From positions 186,001 through 250,000 of the forward strand of contig CAVTFR010000021.1 in the NCBI GenBank assembly GCA_963734025.1: a DNA stretch of 64,000 nt. Reading direction: 5' to 3'. Under the pieces are notes generated by a model. That model saw only the letters and a list, made by a program, of their open reading frames with translations, did not search any database and was not told where the DNA came from. Positions 26,402 to 35,709 of this stretch are shown in pieces. Each line of letters begins with the position of its first letter. The first letter of the stretch is position 1. The DNA is from JACVRW01 sp963734025. Lineage in GTDB: Bacteria > Actinomycetota > Thermoleophilia > Solirubrobacterales > Thermoleophilaceae. The position numbers and the translations under genes were made by a program.

Positions 26402-28150
26402 TCAGTCGTTCACCCAGCCCCTCCGGTCGTAGACCGCGTCGCCGCCGCGCAGGGTGAGCAGCGAGCGGATCTCGCCGATCCGCGTCGCGGGGACGCGCAG
26501 ATAGGGCGCGTCGAGGACCGCGAGGTCGGCCAGCTTGCCCTCCGCCAGCGAGCCGCGGTCGTCATCGTCGAACGCGAGCCAGGCGGAGCCGAGCGTGTAC
26601 GACCGCAGGGCCTCCATCCGGGTCATGCGCTGGTCGGGCGGCCGCACCACCGCATTGCCGAGCGACGCGCCGGTGACCTGGAACTCGACCGCCGGCCAGA
26701 CGCGGTAGTCGCCGATGCGTGTGGCGTCGGTGCCGCCCGCGACGACGAGCCCCTGGTCGAGCGCGGCCCGGGCCGCCGACCTCAGCGCGACCTCGGGCCC
26801 GTTCGCCTCGAGGATCGCGGGGCCCTCGAAGTACGGCCCCATCTGAACCGAGAACGCCATGCCGAGCGCCTTCATCCGCGCGATCGTCTCCGGCGAGCCG
26901 GTGTTGAGGTGCGCCATCGCCCAGCGCAGGTTGCGGATGGGGTGGACGGCGTCGACCTCTTCGAAGACGTCGAGTATCTGCGACGCGGCGTCGTCCGTGT
27001 ATGCGTGGATCTCCAGCGGGATGCGGCGCGACGCCGCAAGGGTCGCAACCTCCTTCAGCTCGGCCAGAGCCTCGGGCGTCGCCTGGAAGCCCGGGCCCAT
27101 CCTCACGCCGTCGTTGACGCCGAAGACGACGGCCTCTCCCATTCCCACGAATGGGGTGGGGCCACCGCGCTCGCGCGGTGCGCGGAAGGCCATCAGCGAC
27201 TCGAAGAAGGCGGACTCGTTACCGGGCGCCTGCGCCGGCACGCGGAATCCCGCCCGCAGCGACAGCCGGCCCTCGTCGTTCAGGGCGAACAGCGTCTCGT
27301 AGCTCGCCGCGGGGCCCGCGCTGTCGTCGATCAAGCCCGTCACGCCGGACGCGCCCAGAGCGGTGAAGTAGTTCTCGAGGCTGTCCTTGCGCTCCTCGAA
27401 CGTCGCCGGAAGGATGCTTGCCACGAGCGTGTTGAACGGGCCGATGCCGCCGAGGAGCCGGCCGGTCGCCTGGCCGTTCGCATCGCGCTCGACGACGATC
27501 CCAGGCGCGGGCGGCGTCGGCGACGTGTTGAGGCCGAGCGCCTCGATGCCCGCCTCGTTGACGAGCGCGTAGTCGTAGAGGTACTGGACGTAGACGGGGT
27601 TGGTGGGGGAGGCCTGGGTCAGGTCGGCGACGCTCGGCGGCCTCCCTTCCCTGAACTGGTTCGGATGCCATGAGCCGACCACTGCGACCCACTGGCCCGG
27701 CTCCCGCTCGCCCGCCGCCTCGGTGACCCGGGCGAGCGCCTCCTCGAGCGAGCCGGCGTCCAGCCAGTAGGTCTCCTGGTCAAAGGTCTGCCCGCCGCGG
27801 ATGGCGTGCGTGTGCCCGTCGACGAGCCCGGGGATAACCGTCCGGCCGCGCAGGTTGATCGTCTGGGTGCGGCGCCCGGCGAGCCTGGCGACGGAGCGGC
27901 TCGACCCGACCGCCGTGATCTCGTCGCCGCTGATGGCAATCGCCCCCGCCCGCGGCTGGTCCTGATCCAGCGTCAGGATCTCGCCGTTCACGAGGATCAG
28001 GTCGGGCTCGTCGACGCCTGAGCCGCCGAAGGGAAAGCCGCCGCCGACGCTCGTCCCGGCCGCCAGGAGCCCGCCGGTGAGCAGCACCGCCACGGCCGCT
28101 GTCCCGTGTCGCCTGCGCCGCGTCTCCACAAACCGTCGCACGAACTTCAT
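26402..28150 (-). CDS. Amidohydrolase, YtcJ-like, with N-terminal export signal
   Basis: 582 residues. An N-terminal Arg-rich stretch and hydrophobic segment (AAVAVLLTGGLLAAG) act as a signal peptide or anchor, so the enzyme is probably outside the membrane. The metal-dependent amidohydrolase domain follows with HTHAIRG (GLVDGHTH), a distal His in EIHAYTDDA, AMAHLN, and the late Asp in VAGGTDATRIGD, which is the amidohydrolase-3 (YtcJ) pattern. It hydrolyses an unknown amide, urea or ester. A LacI-type site lies about 60 bases upstream, linking it to the island regulon. Confidence 0.88.
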   Translation of the reverse strand: MKFVRRFVETRRRRHGTAAVAVLLTGGLLAAGTSVGGGFPFGGSGVDEPDLILVNGEILTLDQDQPRAGAIAISGDEITAVGSSRSVARLAGRRTQTINLRGRTVIPGLVDGHTHAIRGGQTFDQETYWLDAGSLEEALARVTEAAGEREPGQWVAVVGSWHPNQFREGRPPSVADLTQASPTNPVYVQYLYDYALVNEAGIEALGLNTSPTPPAPGIVVERDANGQATGRLLGGIGPFNTLVASILPATFEERKDSLENYFTALGASGVTGLIDDSAGPAASYETLFALNDEGRLSLRAGFRVPAQAPGNESAFFESLMAFRAPRERGGPTPFVGMGEAVVFGVNDGVRMGPGFQATPEALAELKEVATLAASRRIPLEIHAYTDDAASQILDVFEEVDAVHPIRNLRWAMAHLNTGSPETIARMKALGMAFSVQMGPYFEGPAILEANGPEVALRSAARAALDQGLVVAGGTDATRIGDYRVWPAVEFQVTGASLGNAVVRPPDQRMTRMEALRSYTLGSAWLAFDDDDRGSLAEGKLADLAVLDAPYLRVPATRIGEIRSLLTLRGGDAVYDRRGWVND

Positions 28151-28210
28151 GCCGGTGCTCCTCCCATTCCGGCCTCCGAGCAGCGCGCGCAGGCCCAGTG
28201 ACTGCGCGAC

Positions 28211-28224
28211 AGCATACGATTGCA
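28211..28224. promoter_or_regulatory. LacI-type operator upstream of the YtcJ-like gene
   Basis: AGCATACGATTGCA agrees with TGCAAACGATTGCA at 12 of 14 positions, with the same CpG centre. It lies 61 bases ahead of the minus-strand start at 28150; TTGACT on the minus strand (near 28230) may be a -35 box next to it. It is the weakest of the seven sites. Confidence 0.45.
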
Positions 28225-28266
28225 GTCAAGTCGCCCCGGGGTCCGCGAACGGCCGCGTGAGAGGCC

Positions 28267-29241
28267 CTACGCCGGCTGGGGCTCCGCGTTGAAGAGCGGG
28301 GCGAGCGTCTCACCGGCCAGCGCCACTGCGTCCAGGTCGTGGACATCCGGCATCGAGAAGGTCAGGCCCTCGATGCCTACCTCCTGGTAGGCCTCCGCGT
28401 CTTCGAGGACCTGCTCGGGCGTGCCCGCCACGGTGGCGGCTATCCGCCGCTCGGGGACCCCGGCGGCCCGCATCGCCTCGAGCTTGGCCTGCGCGGCGTC
28501 CTCAGTCTCGGCAATCGCGATCGTCCGCATCGACGTCTTCGTGATCTCGTCCGGATCGCGGCCGACCCGCTCGCAATGGGCCTCCAGCACGTCGAGCAGA
28601 TGCCGGGCTCGCTCCGGATCGCCGAACAGGTTGCAGCCGTCCGCGTACTGGGCGACCATCCGCAGGGTCTTGCGCTCGCCGCTGCCGCCGATCAGGATCG
28701 GGATGTCGCCGCGCAGGGGCTTCGGGTTGTTGTAGGCGCCGTTGACCGAGTGGTGCCTTCCGGCGACGGTCGCCTGCTCGTCCGTGAACATCGCACGGGC
28801 GATCTGCAGGTGGTCCTCGAGCCGCTCGAAGCGCTCCTTGAGCGGCGGGAAGTCGTAGCCGTAGGCGTCGTGCTCCGCCTCGAACCAGCCCGCGCCGATG
28901 CCGTGGAACGCGCGGCCGCCGGAGATGACGTCGAGCGTCGTCGTGATCTTGGCGTGCTGGGCAGGGTTTCGGTAGGTGACGCCGGCGACGAGCAGGCCGA
29001 GGGCGATGGTCTCCGTTCGCGCCGCGAGTCCGGCGAGCATCGTGTTGCCCTCGAACATCCAGTTCTGCGGCGGCCCGAGCGGCGCGATCTGGTGATAGTG
29101 GTCCATCACGGTCACGGAGCTGAAGCCCGCCTGCTCCGCGGTCGTGACGATCTCGACCAGCTTCTCGAAGACGGCCTCGGGCCCGACGCCCGGATAGTTG
29201 AAGTTCGGCAGATGCAGGTCCAGCTGGATCGGCGCTCGCAT
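28267..29241 (-). CDS. LLM-class (luciferase-like) F420- or FMN-dependent oxidoreductase
   Basis: 324 residues of the bacterial-luciferase-like TIM barrel. PNFNYPGVGPEAVFEKLVEI at the N-terminus, VMDHYHQIAPLG, LGLLVAGVTYRNPAQHAK and LDVISGGRAFHGIGAGWFE are the usual LLM blocks seen in actinobacterial F420-dependent enzymes. Reaction unknown. Upstream on the same strand sit an ECF42 sigma factor and its DGPF partner (23-base gap), so the three or four genes may be one unit. Confidence 0.88.
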   Translation of the reverse strand: MRAPIQLDLHLPNFNYPGVGPEAVFEKLVEIVTTAEQAGFSSVTVMDHYHQIAPLGPPQNWMFEGNTMLAGLAARTETIALGLLVAGVTYRNPAQHAKITTTLDVISGGRAFHGIGAGWFEAEHDAYGYDFPPLKERFERLEDHLQIARAMFTDEQATVAGRHHSVNGAYNNPKPLRGDIPILIGGSGERKTLRMVAQYADGCNLFGDPERARHLLDVLEAHCERVGRDPDEITKTSMRTIAIAETEDAAQAKLEAMRAAGVPERRIAATVAGTPEQVLEDAEAYQEVGIEGLTFSMPDVHDLDAVALAGETLAPLFNAEPQPA

Positions 29242-29264
29242 GCCCAGCCACGCTAGCGCGACGG

Positions 29265-30476
29265 CTAGGTGGAGGTCGCCCGAGTGCGCGCGGCGAGGAA
29301 GTCCCGCTCCGCCGCGTTGTCGCTGAGCTCCCGCGCCGCCGCGTAAGCCCCGGCGGCCTCCTCGTCGCGGCCAAGGCGATGCAGGAGGTCGGCCTTGGTT
29401 GCGGGCAGGTAGGGATAGCCCGCCAGGCGGCGGTCGCGCTCGAGCGCCTCCACCTCGGCGAGCGCCGCCTCCGGGCCGTCGACCATCGACACCGCCACCG
29501 CGCGGTTCAGCTCGACCACCGGCGACGGCCACACCCGCAGCAGCTCGTCGTAGAGCGTCAGGATCTGCGGCCAGTCGGTCTCCGCGTAGCTCGGCGCCTG
29601 TGCATGCAGGGCCGCGATCGCCGCCTGCAGCGTGAAGCGCCCGGCCGGCCCCGCGCGCAGCGCCATCACGAGCAGCCGATCGGCCTCGGCTATCAGCTCG
29701 CGATCCCACGCCGAGCGGTCCTGATCCTCGAGGCGGAGCAGTGTCCCACTCGCGTCGGTGCGGGTCGCCCGGCGCGCGTGATGAACGAGGAGCAGCGCGA
29801 GCAGCCCCGCGGCCTCGCGCTCGTCGGGCATCAGCCCGTGCAGCATGCGCGCAAGGTCGAGCGCGCGGTCGCTGAGCTCGTCGCGCGTGAGCTCCGCGCC
29901 CGAGTAGGCCGTGTGGCCGGACGCGTAGAGCAGGTGGATGACGGTCAGCACGGCGTCGACGCGCTCCGGCAGCTCAGCTCCCGAGGGCACCACGTACGGG
30001 ATCCGGGCGGCCGCGATCTTCTTCTTGGCGCGGGTGAGGCGAGCGGCCATCGTCGCCTCGGCCACGAGCAGCGCACGGGCTACGTCAGGCGTCGCGAGGC
30101 CGCACACGAGCCGCAGCGTGAGCGCGATCTGGGCCTCCGGCGCGAGCGCCGGATGGCAGCAGGTGAATATGAGCCGCAGGCGGTCATCGGGGATCGCCTC
30201 GGCATCGGGCTCGGGCATCTCGGTGTCCTCCCGCTCGACGAGCAGCGGCAGCCGGGTATCGAGCGTCCGCCGCCGGCGCATGACGTTCAGCGCGTTGCGG
30301 CGCGCGACCGTCGTGAGCCACGCGCCGGGTCGCTCGGGCACCCCGTCGCTCGCCCACGTCCGCAGCGCCTGGACGTACGCGTCCTGGACGGCCTCCTCGG
30401 CAGCATCCAGTTCGCGCGTCACGCGCACCGTCGCGGCGAGCACGAAGGCCCACTCGCGACGGTGCGCGGCGTTCAC
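29265..30476 (-). CDS. ECF42-type RNA polymerase sigma factor with C-terminal helical domain
   Basis: 403 residues. Sigma region 2 (RVTRELDAAEEAVQDAYVQA, GAWLTTVARRNALNVMR) and region 4 (GLATPDVARALLVAEATMAA) occupy the first 170 residues; the rest is a long helical extension (FTLQAAIAALHAQAPSYAETDW, VELNRAVAVSMVDGPEAAL) typical of the ECF42 group. These sigmas have no anti-sigma and are genetically linked to DGPF proteins; here the DGPF gene (30509) lies immediately upstream, which matches exactly. GTG start at 30476. Confidence 0.88.
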   Translation of the reverse strand: MNAAHRREWAFVLAATVRVTRELDAAEEAVQDAYVQALRTWASDGVPERPGAWLTTVARRNALNVMRRRRTLDTRLPLLVEREDTEMPEPDAEAIPDDRLRLIFTCCHPALAPEAQIALTLRLVCGLATPDVARALLVAEATMAARLTRAKKKIAAARIPYVVPSGAELPERVDAVLTVIHLLYASGHTAYSGAELTRDELSDRALDLARMLHGLMPDEREAAGLLALLLVHHARRATRTDASGTLLRLEDQDRSAWDRELIAEADRLLVMALRAGPAGRFTLQAAIAALHAQAPSYAETDWPQILTLYDELLRVWPSPVVELNRAVAVSMVDGPEAALAEVEALERDRRLAGYPYLPATKADLLHRLGRDEEAAGAYAAARELSDNAAERDFLAARTRATST

Positions 30477-30508
30477 CGCCTGCTTGACCGCGTCGTCGCC
30501 GACCGGGC

Positions 30509-30850
30509 TCAGCTCCCCTCCGCCACCTCGAAGCCGAGCAGGGGCCTGACCTCGACGCCGCCGTCGACGATCGGGGTCAGCTTGGCCAGGGCGAGAGCGT
30601 GGTCGAGGTCGCGTGCCTCTATGACGAACACGCCGGCCAGCACCTCCTTGGTCTCGATGAACGGGCCGTCGGTCACGACGCCGCCGCGGATCGAGGTCGC
30701 CGTCTCATTGGGATGGAGCGCCATCCCCGCCACCTCGCGCCCGCCCTGCTCGGCGATCCGCCCGGGCAGCTGTGCGTGGGCGGCCTGCACCTCTGGCGGC
30801 AGCTCCTCGGGAGCGACGCGCTCGTAGATCATCACTGCGTACTGGGCCAT
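30509..30850 (-). CDS. DGPF/YCII-related protein, partner of the ECF42 sigma
   Basis: 113 residues. It shows the defining motif DGPF within VVTDGPFIETKEVLAGVFVIE and the YCII-like start QYAVMIYERV. Genes of this family accompany ECF42 sigma factors; their biochemical role is not established. Its ATG overlaps the stop of the dihydrofolate-reductase-like gene (TGATG), and the sigma gene follows 32 bases downstream. Confidence 0.9.
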   Translation of the reverse strand: MAQYAVMIYERVAPEELPPEVQAAHAQLPGRIAEQGGREVAGMALHPNETATSIRGGVVTDGPFIETKEVLAGVFVIEARDLDHALALAKLTPIVDGGVEVRPLLGFEVAEGS

Positions 30851-31497
30851 CACGCCACCGCCTTGCGACTGTAGGTCGCGGCGACGACGCCGTTCGCGTA
30901 TGGCTTGACGGCGGCCAGCTCGAAGTCCTGGCGCTCGGTCCCGTTCGTGAACAGCGGCTTGCCCGCTCCCAGCAGGACAGGGTGCACGTAGAGCCGGTAC
31001 TCGTCGATCAGGTCCGCGCGCGCGAGCGCCTGAACGATGCTGGCGCTCCCCTGGATGCTGACGGCCTTGCCCGGTTGCGTCTTCAGCCTGGCGATCTCGT
31101 CCTCCAATCTCCCGTCGACCACTCGCGTGTTGCTCCAATCCGGCGAGTCGAGCGTCTTCGAGAACACCACCTTGGGAGAGTCGTTGAGTGCCGCGATCAC
31201 GCGCGGGTCCTCCTTCCCCTCCGCCGGCTTCAGCTCGTCGCCCTCCTCGTAGGGAACCGCACTGGGCCAGTACGCGGCGAAGATCTCGTACGTGGCCCGC
31301 CCGAACACGAAGACATCGGACCACTCGCGCATGGCCTGCGCGATGTCCGCCTGCATCTCGGGGTCGAAGCGCTCGATCGCCCAGCTCATGTCCTCATCGG
31401 GCCCGACCATGTAGCCGTCGAGCGTCACGAAGGTCGTCGCGACGACGGGCCGGCCTCCGTCCTCCGTCGAGTCCAGTCTCTCAAATCCCGTACCCAT
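30850..31497 (-). CDS. Dihydrofolate reductase/RibD C-terminal-like protein
   Basis: 215 residues of the DHFR-like RibD reductase fold. VATTFVTLDGYMVG at the N-terminus, DVFVFGRATYEIFAAYWP, VSIQGSASIVQALA and LIDEYRLYVHPVLLGAGKPLF are the family blocks. Members are NADPH-dependent reductases of mostly unknown substrate and often travel with DGPF proteins and ECF sigmas, as here. GGAG lies a few bases before the ATG at 31497. The 139 bases before the divergent VOC gene show no clear operator. Confidence 0.88.
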   Translation of the reverse strand: MGTGFERLDSTEDGGRPVVATTFVTLDGYMVGPDEDMSWAIERFDPEMQADIAQAMREWSDVFVFGRATYEIFAAYWPSAVPYEEGDELKPAEGKEDPRVIAALNDSPKVVFSKTLDSPDWSNTRVVDGRLEDEIARLKTQPGKAVSIQGSASIVQALARADLIDEYRLYVHPVLLGAGKPLFTNGTERQDFELAAVKPYANGVVAATYSRKAVA

Positions 31498-31636
31498 CTC
31501 ATCTCCGTCGGTTGTAGCCTCGAGCCGCCCTCGCGGCCCCTCTACAGAGACGACAATCGGGACCGGCCGAAATCGACAACGGGTCCGAGGCAGGGGTCAA
31601 AAACGTCCAAGACCAGGTCCAGGCCCACCCGCAACC

Positions 31637-32002
31637 ATGGTCCCCATGAACGGTGAGCTGAGCTTCTTCGAGCTGGGCGTGGGCGACCTCCCGCGCGCCC
31701 GAGAGTTCTACGGCAGCCTGTTCGGCTGGGAGTTCGTCGACGAGGGAAACGGCGCGACGATCGAGACGCCCAACATCCCCGGCGGGATCCACGCGGGCGA
31801 CGACGGCGCGAGCCCATACGTCTTCTTCCGGGTGGACGAGCTGGATGGCGCGCTCGCGCGCGTGCGTGACCTGGGCGGCGAGGTCGGCGCCTACGTGTCG
31901 AATGAGGATCCCGACTCGATCGCCCGCTTCGGGCGCTTCGTGCTCTGCAAGGACGACCAGGGCTCCGGCTTCGGCCTCCACGAGCCGCCGCGCGAGCGAT
32001 AG
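31637..32002 (+). CDS. VOC-superfamily (glyoxalase/bleomycin-resistance-like) protein
   Basis: 121 residues of the VOC fold. FFELGVGDLPRAREFYGSLF opens the domain, PNIPGGIHAGDDG and PYVFFRVDELDGALARVRDL form the second half, and the end FVLCKDDQGSGFGLHEP is typical of the group near CFP-30 and glyoxalase-like antigens. Metal positions are not certain. ATG at 31637 or, nine bases on, a second ATG. The next gene (AraC type) starts 14 bases after, probably co-transcribed. Confidence 0.8.
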   Translation: MVPMNGELSFFELGVGDLPRAREFYGSLFGWEFVDEGNGATIETPNIPGGIHAGDDGASPYVFFRVDELDGALARVRDLGGEVGAYVSNEDPDSIARFGRFVLCKDDQGSGFGLHEPPRER

Positions 32003-32016
32003 CCTCGGTCGCAGAC

Positions 32017-32892
32017 ATGCCTCTGCAGGCCCCTTCGCGGCTGCGAGTGATACGCCACGAGTCCGAGCAGGACCGCTGGGAGCTCGTCTTCGGCGACCCG
32101 GATCCGCGCCTGCGCCCGTACGTCGTGCACTACTGCGGGTACGACGAGGAGACGTCGACCTTCACGCGGCGGATGGAGGCGCCCGACCTCCGCGCCCCCC
32201 TTATCTTCAACCTCGGGCCGCCGCTCGCCGTGCGCACCCCGGTCGACGGGGGCGACTGGCGGCTGTTCGGCGAGGGGTTCCTCGGCGGCCTCCATGACAC
32301 GTATGCGCTGGTCGATACCGGCGGCCGCCAGAGCGGCGCGGAGGTCTACCTGACACCGGTCGGGGCGAGCCTCGTCGCCGGCATGCCCATGCGTCACCTC
32401 CGAGGCCGGCTCGTGACGCTGGAGGAGTGCTTCGGCGGCCTCGGAGGCCTGGTTCGAGAGCAGCTGCTCGAGGCGGCCGGCTGGGAGGAGCGCTTCGCCC
32501 TAATCGACTCGTTCCTGCTGGCGCGGGTCGGCGCGGCGGACCCGCCGCCGCCCAGCCTGGTGTGGGCGCTCTCGCGCCTGCACGCGACCCGCGGCGCGCT
32601 CGAAATCGGCTCCCTGACCGAGACGCTCGGTTGCAGCCGGCGCTACCTGATAGGCGTCTTCAACGACTACGTCGGCCTGCCGCCGAAGCTGTACGCGCGC
32701 ATCCTGCGCTTCAGGCACGCGCTCGAGCTGGCTCAGCCCGGCGCCGGCAGCGGCTGGGCGGAGATCGCCCAGCGCTGCGGCTACTACGACCAGGCGCACA
32801 TGGTGCGCGACTTCCAGCAGTTCACGGGACACTCGCCCACGGCCTACCTGCGTCTCGCGCTGCCGGACGGCGGCGGCGTCATCGGCGACTGA
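32017..32892 (+). CDS. AraC-family transcriptional regulator
   Basis: 291 residues. The C-terminal 100 residues hold both AraC helix-turn-helix units: SLTETLGCSRRYLIGVFNDY, and IAQRCGYYDQAHMVRDFQQF followed by TGHSPTAYLR. The N-terminal cupin-like part (RLRPYVVHYCGYDEE) is like that of AraC proteins with DUF6597-type sensor domains. It probably regulates itself and the VOC gene just upstream. No operator could be assigned. Confidence 0.9.
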   Translation: MPLQAPSRLRVIRHESEQDRWELVFGDPDPRLRPYVVHYCGYDEETSTFTRRMEAPDLRAPLIFNLGPPLAVRTPVDGGDWRLFGEGFLGGLHDTYALVDTGGRQSGAEVYLTPVGASLVAGMPMRHLRGRLVTLEECFGGLGGLVREQLLEAAGWEERFALIDSFLLARVGAADPPPPSLVWALSRLHATRGALEIGSLTETLGCSRRYLIGVFNDYVGLPPKLYARILRFRHALELAQPGAGSGWAEIAQRCGYYDQAHMVRDFQQFTGHSPTAYLRLALPDGGGVIGD

Positions 32893-32961
32893 CCACCACC
32901 ACCGCCCCCGACCCGGCGCTCTCCCGGATCAGCGAATGCGCGACCGCGCGGTCGAACACGG

Positions 32962-34578
32962 CTAGCGCTCCTGCTCGCGGGCCCGCTGCGCGGCCCGAGC
33001 CGAGAGCAGGTGGCGCGCCACCGGCGGCCCCGGTCCCTCGTGGATCTCCTTGACGCGCCGCTCGACGTCGAGGTCCGCCACCGTGCCGCGCTCGTGCTGG
33101 CGCAGGTGCTCCTGCCAGGAGCCGACCGTGAACGTCTCGAGGAAGCGGCCGCGGTCCTCGAGGTCCTCGTAGAGGTCCCAGGCGTAGGCGCCGTCGCGGC
33201 GCCGGATGCGGCCGAGCTCCGTCATCGCCGCGACGAACTCGTCCGCGCGCTCCATGGGCACGCGGTACTCGAGCGTGACGAGCACCGGGCCGTCGGCCGG
33301 GTGCGGCTCGAGGGCGAGCTCCGGCGATGCCCAGTGCGCGGCCGGCGACACGTCGACGTCCGTCCCCGGTCCCAGCGGCCAGCGCCGGCCGGCGATCACG
33401 CCCGCCAGCAGGCCGCCAGCGGCGACCATGAGCGCAGTCCGCACCGTCGTCGCTCCGGCGGTGAGCCCCCAGACGAGGCTGCCGAGCGCGAGCGAGCCCT
33501 GCATCACGAACTGGAAGCTCGCCAGCGTCCGCGCGCGCACCCATCCGGCGGCCGCCCATTGCGCGGCCGTGTTGAGCGACGACAGCACTGTCAGCCACGA
33601 GGCCCCGGTAAAGAGCAGCGCGCCGCCGACCACGACGGGCTCGTCGACCCAGGCGAGCACGGCGAGGCCGCCGGCGAGCGTCAGCGAGGCGAGCGCGATC
33701 ATCAGGTCGAACCCGAGCCGAGCCCGCAGGCGCGGCATCACGGCGGCCCCGCAGAGAGCACCGGTGCCGACGCAACCCATCAACAGGCCGAGCCCGCGCG
33801 AGTCGAGGTCGAGAGGCCCCAAGGCCACAACCGGCAGGAGCGCCCAGAGCGCGCTCGCGCAGCCGGCGAACAGGCCGGCGCGGATCAACATGGTGCGCGC
33901 GGGGCCGAAGAAGCGCACGTAGCGTGCACCCGCTCGCAGCGCCTCGAAGAGCGGCTCGGGCGACTCCGGGCGCTCGAACGGGACCTTCAGGCGGAAGACC
34001 ACACCCATGATCAACAGCACCGCGGCCGACTCGATTGCGAACAGGGCGCCCGCGCTCAGCGCGACGATCAGGAGGCCGGCGAGCGCCGGGCCGACCGCGC
34101 GAGCGATGTTGATGGCAACGCTGTTGAGCGCCACCGCCTCCGGCAGCTCGTCCTCGCCGATCGCGTCGGGCGTCATCGCCTGGTAGGCAAGGATGGTCGG
34201 CGCCATGCCCGCGCCGAGCGCGAGCGTCAGCGCGAGCGTGAGCCCTGCGGTGACCGTGTCGGTGAGCGTGAGCACGGCGAGCGTGGTCGTCGCCGCCACC
34301 ATCCAGCCCTGCGCCGCCAGCACGAGCCGGCGCCGGTCGACGATGTCGGCGGTCGCGCCCGCCAGCAGGCTGAGCACGACCGCCGGGGTGCTGATGGCCG
34401 TCTGGACCGCGGCGATCAGGACCGGCGAGTCCGACAGCGACGCCACCACCGTGACGGCGCCGACGGTGTGCATCCAGACGACGAGCTGCGACCCGAGCAG
34501 GGAGCTCCAGATCGCGCGGAACAGCGGCCGCCGGAGCGGCGCCCACGGGGAGCCGCGCTGAACGGTGTCCGTCGTCAC
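32962..34578 (-). CDS. MFS exporter, EntS/DUF894-like, with C-terminal ABM-like domain
   Basis: 538 residues. Twelve membrane helices in the first 400 residues with TADIVDRRRLVL after helix 2, then a soluble ABM-like domain (VLVTLEYRVPMERADEFVAA to SWQEHLRQHERGT) and a basic tail. This domain pair is common in actinobacterial members of the EntS-like family, which export siderophores and other metabolites. GTG at 34578 is preferred because the longer start at 34614 would overlap the lacI start and the operator. It is divergent from lacI, with the LacI-type site at 34590 between them. Confidence 0.85.
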   Translation of the reverse strand: MTTDTVQRGSPWAPLRRPLFRAIWSSLLGSQLVVWMHTVGAVTVVASLSDSPVLIAAVQTAISTPAVVLSLLAGATADIVDRRRLVLAAQGWMVAATTTLAVLTLTDTVTAGLTLALTLALGAGMAPTILAYQAMTPDAIGEDELPEAVALNSVAINIARAVGPALAGLLIVALSAGALFAIESAAVLLIMGVVFRLKVPFERPESPEPLFEALRAGARYVRFFGPARTMLIRAGLFAGCASALWALLPVVALGPLDLDSRGLGLLMGCVGTGALCGAAVMPRLRARLGFDLMIALASLTLAGGLAVLAWVDEPVVVGGALLFTGASWLTVLSSLNTAAQWAAAGWVRARTLASFQFVMQGSLALGSLVWGLTAGATTVRTALMVAAGGLLAGVIAGRRWPLGPGTDVDVSPAAHWASPELALEPHPADGPVLVTLEYRVPMERADEFVAAMTELGRIRRRDGAYAWDLYEDLEDRGRFLETFTVGSWQEHLRQHERGTVADLDVERRVKEIHEGPGPPVARHLLSARAAQRAREQER

Positions 34579-34589
34579 TCGGAAGCGAC

Positions 34590-34603
34590 TGCAAACGCGT
34601 GCA
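34590..34603. promoter_or_regulatory. LacI-type operator between lacI and the divergent MFS gene
   Basis: TGCAAACGCGTGCA keeps both outer half-sites and the CpG of the window consensus (12 of 14 to the TGCAAACGTTTGCA form). It overlaps the -10 of lacI (CATAAT, 34602-34607) and lies only 12 bases before the MFS start, so one repressor could shut off both genes, including its own. Confidence 0.6.
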
Positions 34604-34607
34604 TAAT
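34602..34607 (+). promoter_or_regulatory. -10 element of lacI, near-leaderless
   Basis: CATAAT ends 9 bases before the ATG at 34617, putting transcription start at or next to the start codon. There is no Shine-Dalgarno sequence, so the message is probably leaderless. Confidence 0.5.
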
Positions 34608-34616
34608 CGTCCAATC

Positions 34617-35666
34617 ATGGCGCTGGGATCCGAGAGTGCGACGACACGTGTGACCCTGAGGGACGTCGCAAGGGTCGCGAACGTGCACCCCGGCACGGCC
34701 TCGCGGGCGCTGGGCGAGGAGACCCGCGCCCTCGTGAACGAGGAGACCGCGCGCCGTGTGCTGCAGGCGGCGGAGGAACTCGGCTACCGCCCCAACCCGA
34801 TCGCCCGCGGCCTCAAGACGAACCGCTCGTACACGATCGGCGTCCTCATCCCGGACCTGACCAACCCGCTCTTCCCGCCGATCCTGCGCGGGATCGAGGA
34901 CCGGCTCGAGGAGAGCGGCTACACGCCGCTCATGGCGAACACCGACAACGACCCGGAGCGCGAGCGGATCGACTGGCACGCGATGCGCGCGCGCCAGGTC
35001 GACGGCATCGTGGCGGCGACCGCGCGCCGCGACCACGAGTTCCTCGACGAGCTCATCGACTCCGGCATCCCGGTGGTGCTCGTGAACCGCCGCGCCCCCG
35101 ACAGCGGCATCTCCTCGGCGACGGCCGACGACCGCAAGGGCATCCGCCTCGCCGTCGAGCACCTCGCGGAGCTCGGCCACACGCGCATCGCCCACATCGC
35201 CGGCCCGCTCGAGCTGTCGACGGGGCTCGACCGGCACGAGGGCTTTCACGAGGCGATGCGCGAGCTCGGCCTGGAGCCCGACCCCGAGCTCGTCGTCGTG
35301 ACCGGGGCGTTCACCGAGGCCGAGGGGGCGAAGGCGTGCGCCGAGCTGCTCGGGCGCGGCGCCGGCCCCACGGCGATCGCCGCCGCGAACGACCTGATCG
35401 CGCTCGGCTGCTACGACGTCTTCGCAGAGCGCGGGATCGCCTGCCCGGATGAGATCTCGGTGGTGGGCTTCAACGACATGCCGTTCGCGGGCCGCTTCCA
35501 GCCGCCGCTCACGACCATCCGCATCCCGCACTACGAGATCGGCATGGCGGCCGCGGAGCTGATGCTCGAGAACCTGCTGAACGGGGGCGCGCCGCCGCGC
35601 GACATCCGGCTCGAGCCGAGCCTCGTGGTGCGCGGGTCGACCGTGTCCCCGGCTGAGGCACGGTAG
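34617..35666 (+). CDS. LacI-family transcriptional repressor of the catabolic island
   Basis: 349 residues. The N-terminal helix-turn-helix is VTLRDVARVANVHPGTASRA; the hinge helix NPIARGLKTNRS carries the Leu that in this family inserts into a central CpG, agreeing with the CpG-centred sites seen around the window. Residues 60-340 form the periplasmic-binding-type effector domain (TIGVLIPDLTNPLFPPILRG, VGFNDMPFAGRFQPPLTTIR). It is transcribed toward the ABC importer operon, whose tandem operators lie 73 bases after its stop. Effector unknown; by context it is the imported compound or an early metabolite. Confidence 0.93.
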   Translation: MALGSESATTRVTLRDVARVANVHPGTASRALGEETRALVNEETARRVLQAAEELGYRPNPIARGLKTNRSYTIGVLIPDLTNPLFPPILRGIEDRLEESGYTPLMANTDNDPERERIDWHAMRARQVDGIVAATARRDHEFLDELIDSGIPVVLVNRRAPDSGISSATADDRKGIRLAVEHLAELGHTRIAHIAGPLELSTGLDRHEGFHEAMRELGLEPDPELVVVTGAFTEAEGAKACAELLGRGAGPTAIAAANDLIALGCYDVFAERGIACPDEISVVGFNDMPFAGRFQPPLTTIRIPHYEIGMAAAELMLENLLNGGAPPRDIRLEPSLVVRGSTVSPAEAR

Positions 35667-35709
35667 AACCCGGCACCGTTACGCTGCCGTTGAGAGCGGC
35701 GCCGCGCTG

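Noticed and set aside
34578..34614. Longer start (34614) for the MFS exporter
   Set aside because: It would place the start two bases from the lacI ATG and make the operator and both promoters coding; the GTG at 34578 avoids this.
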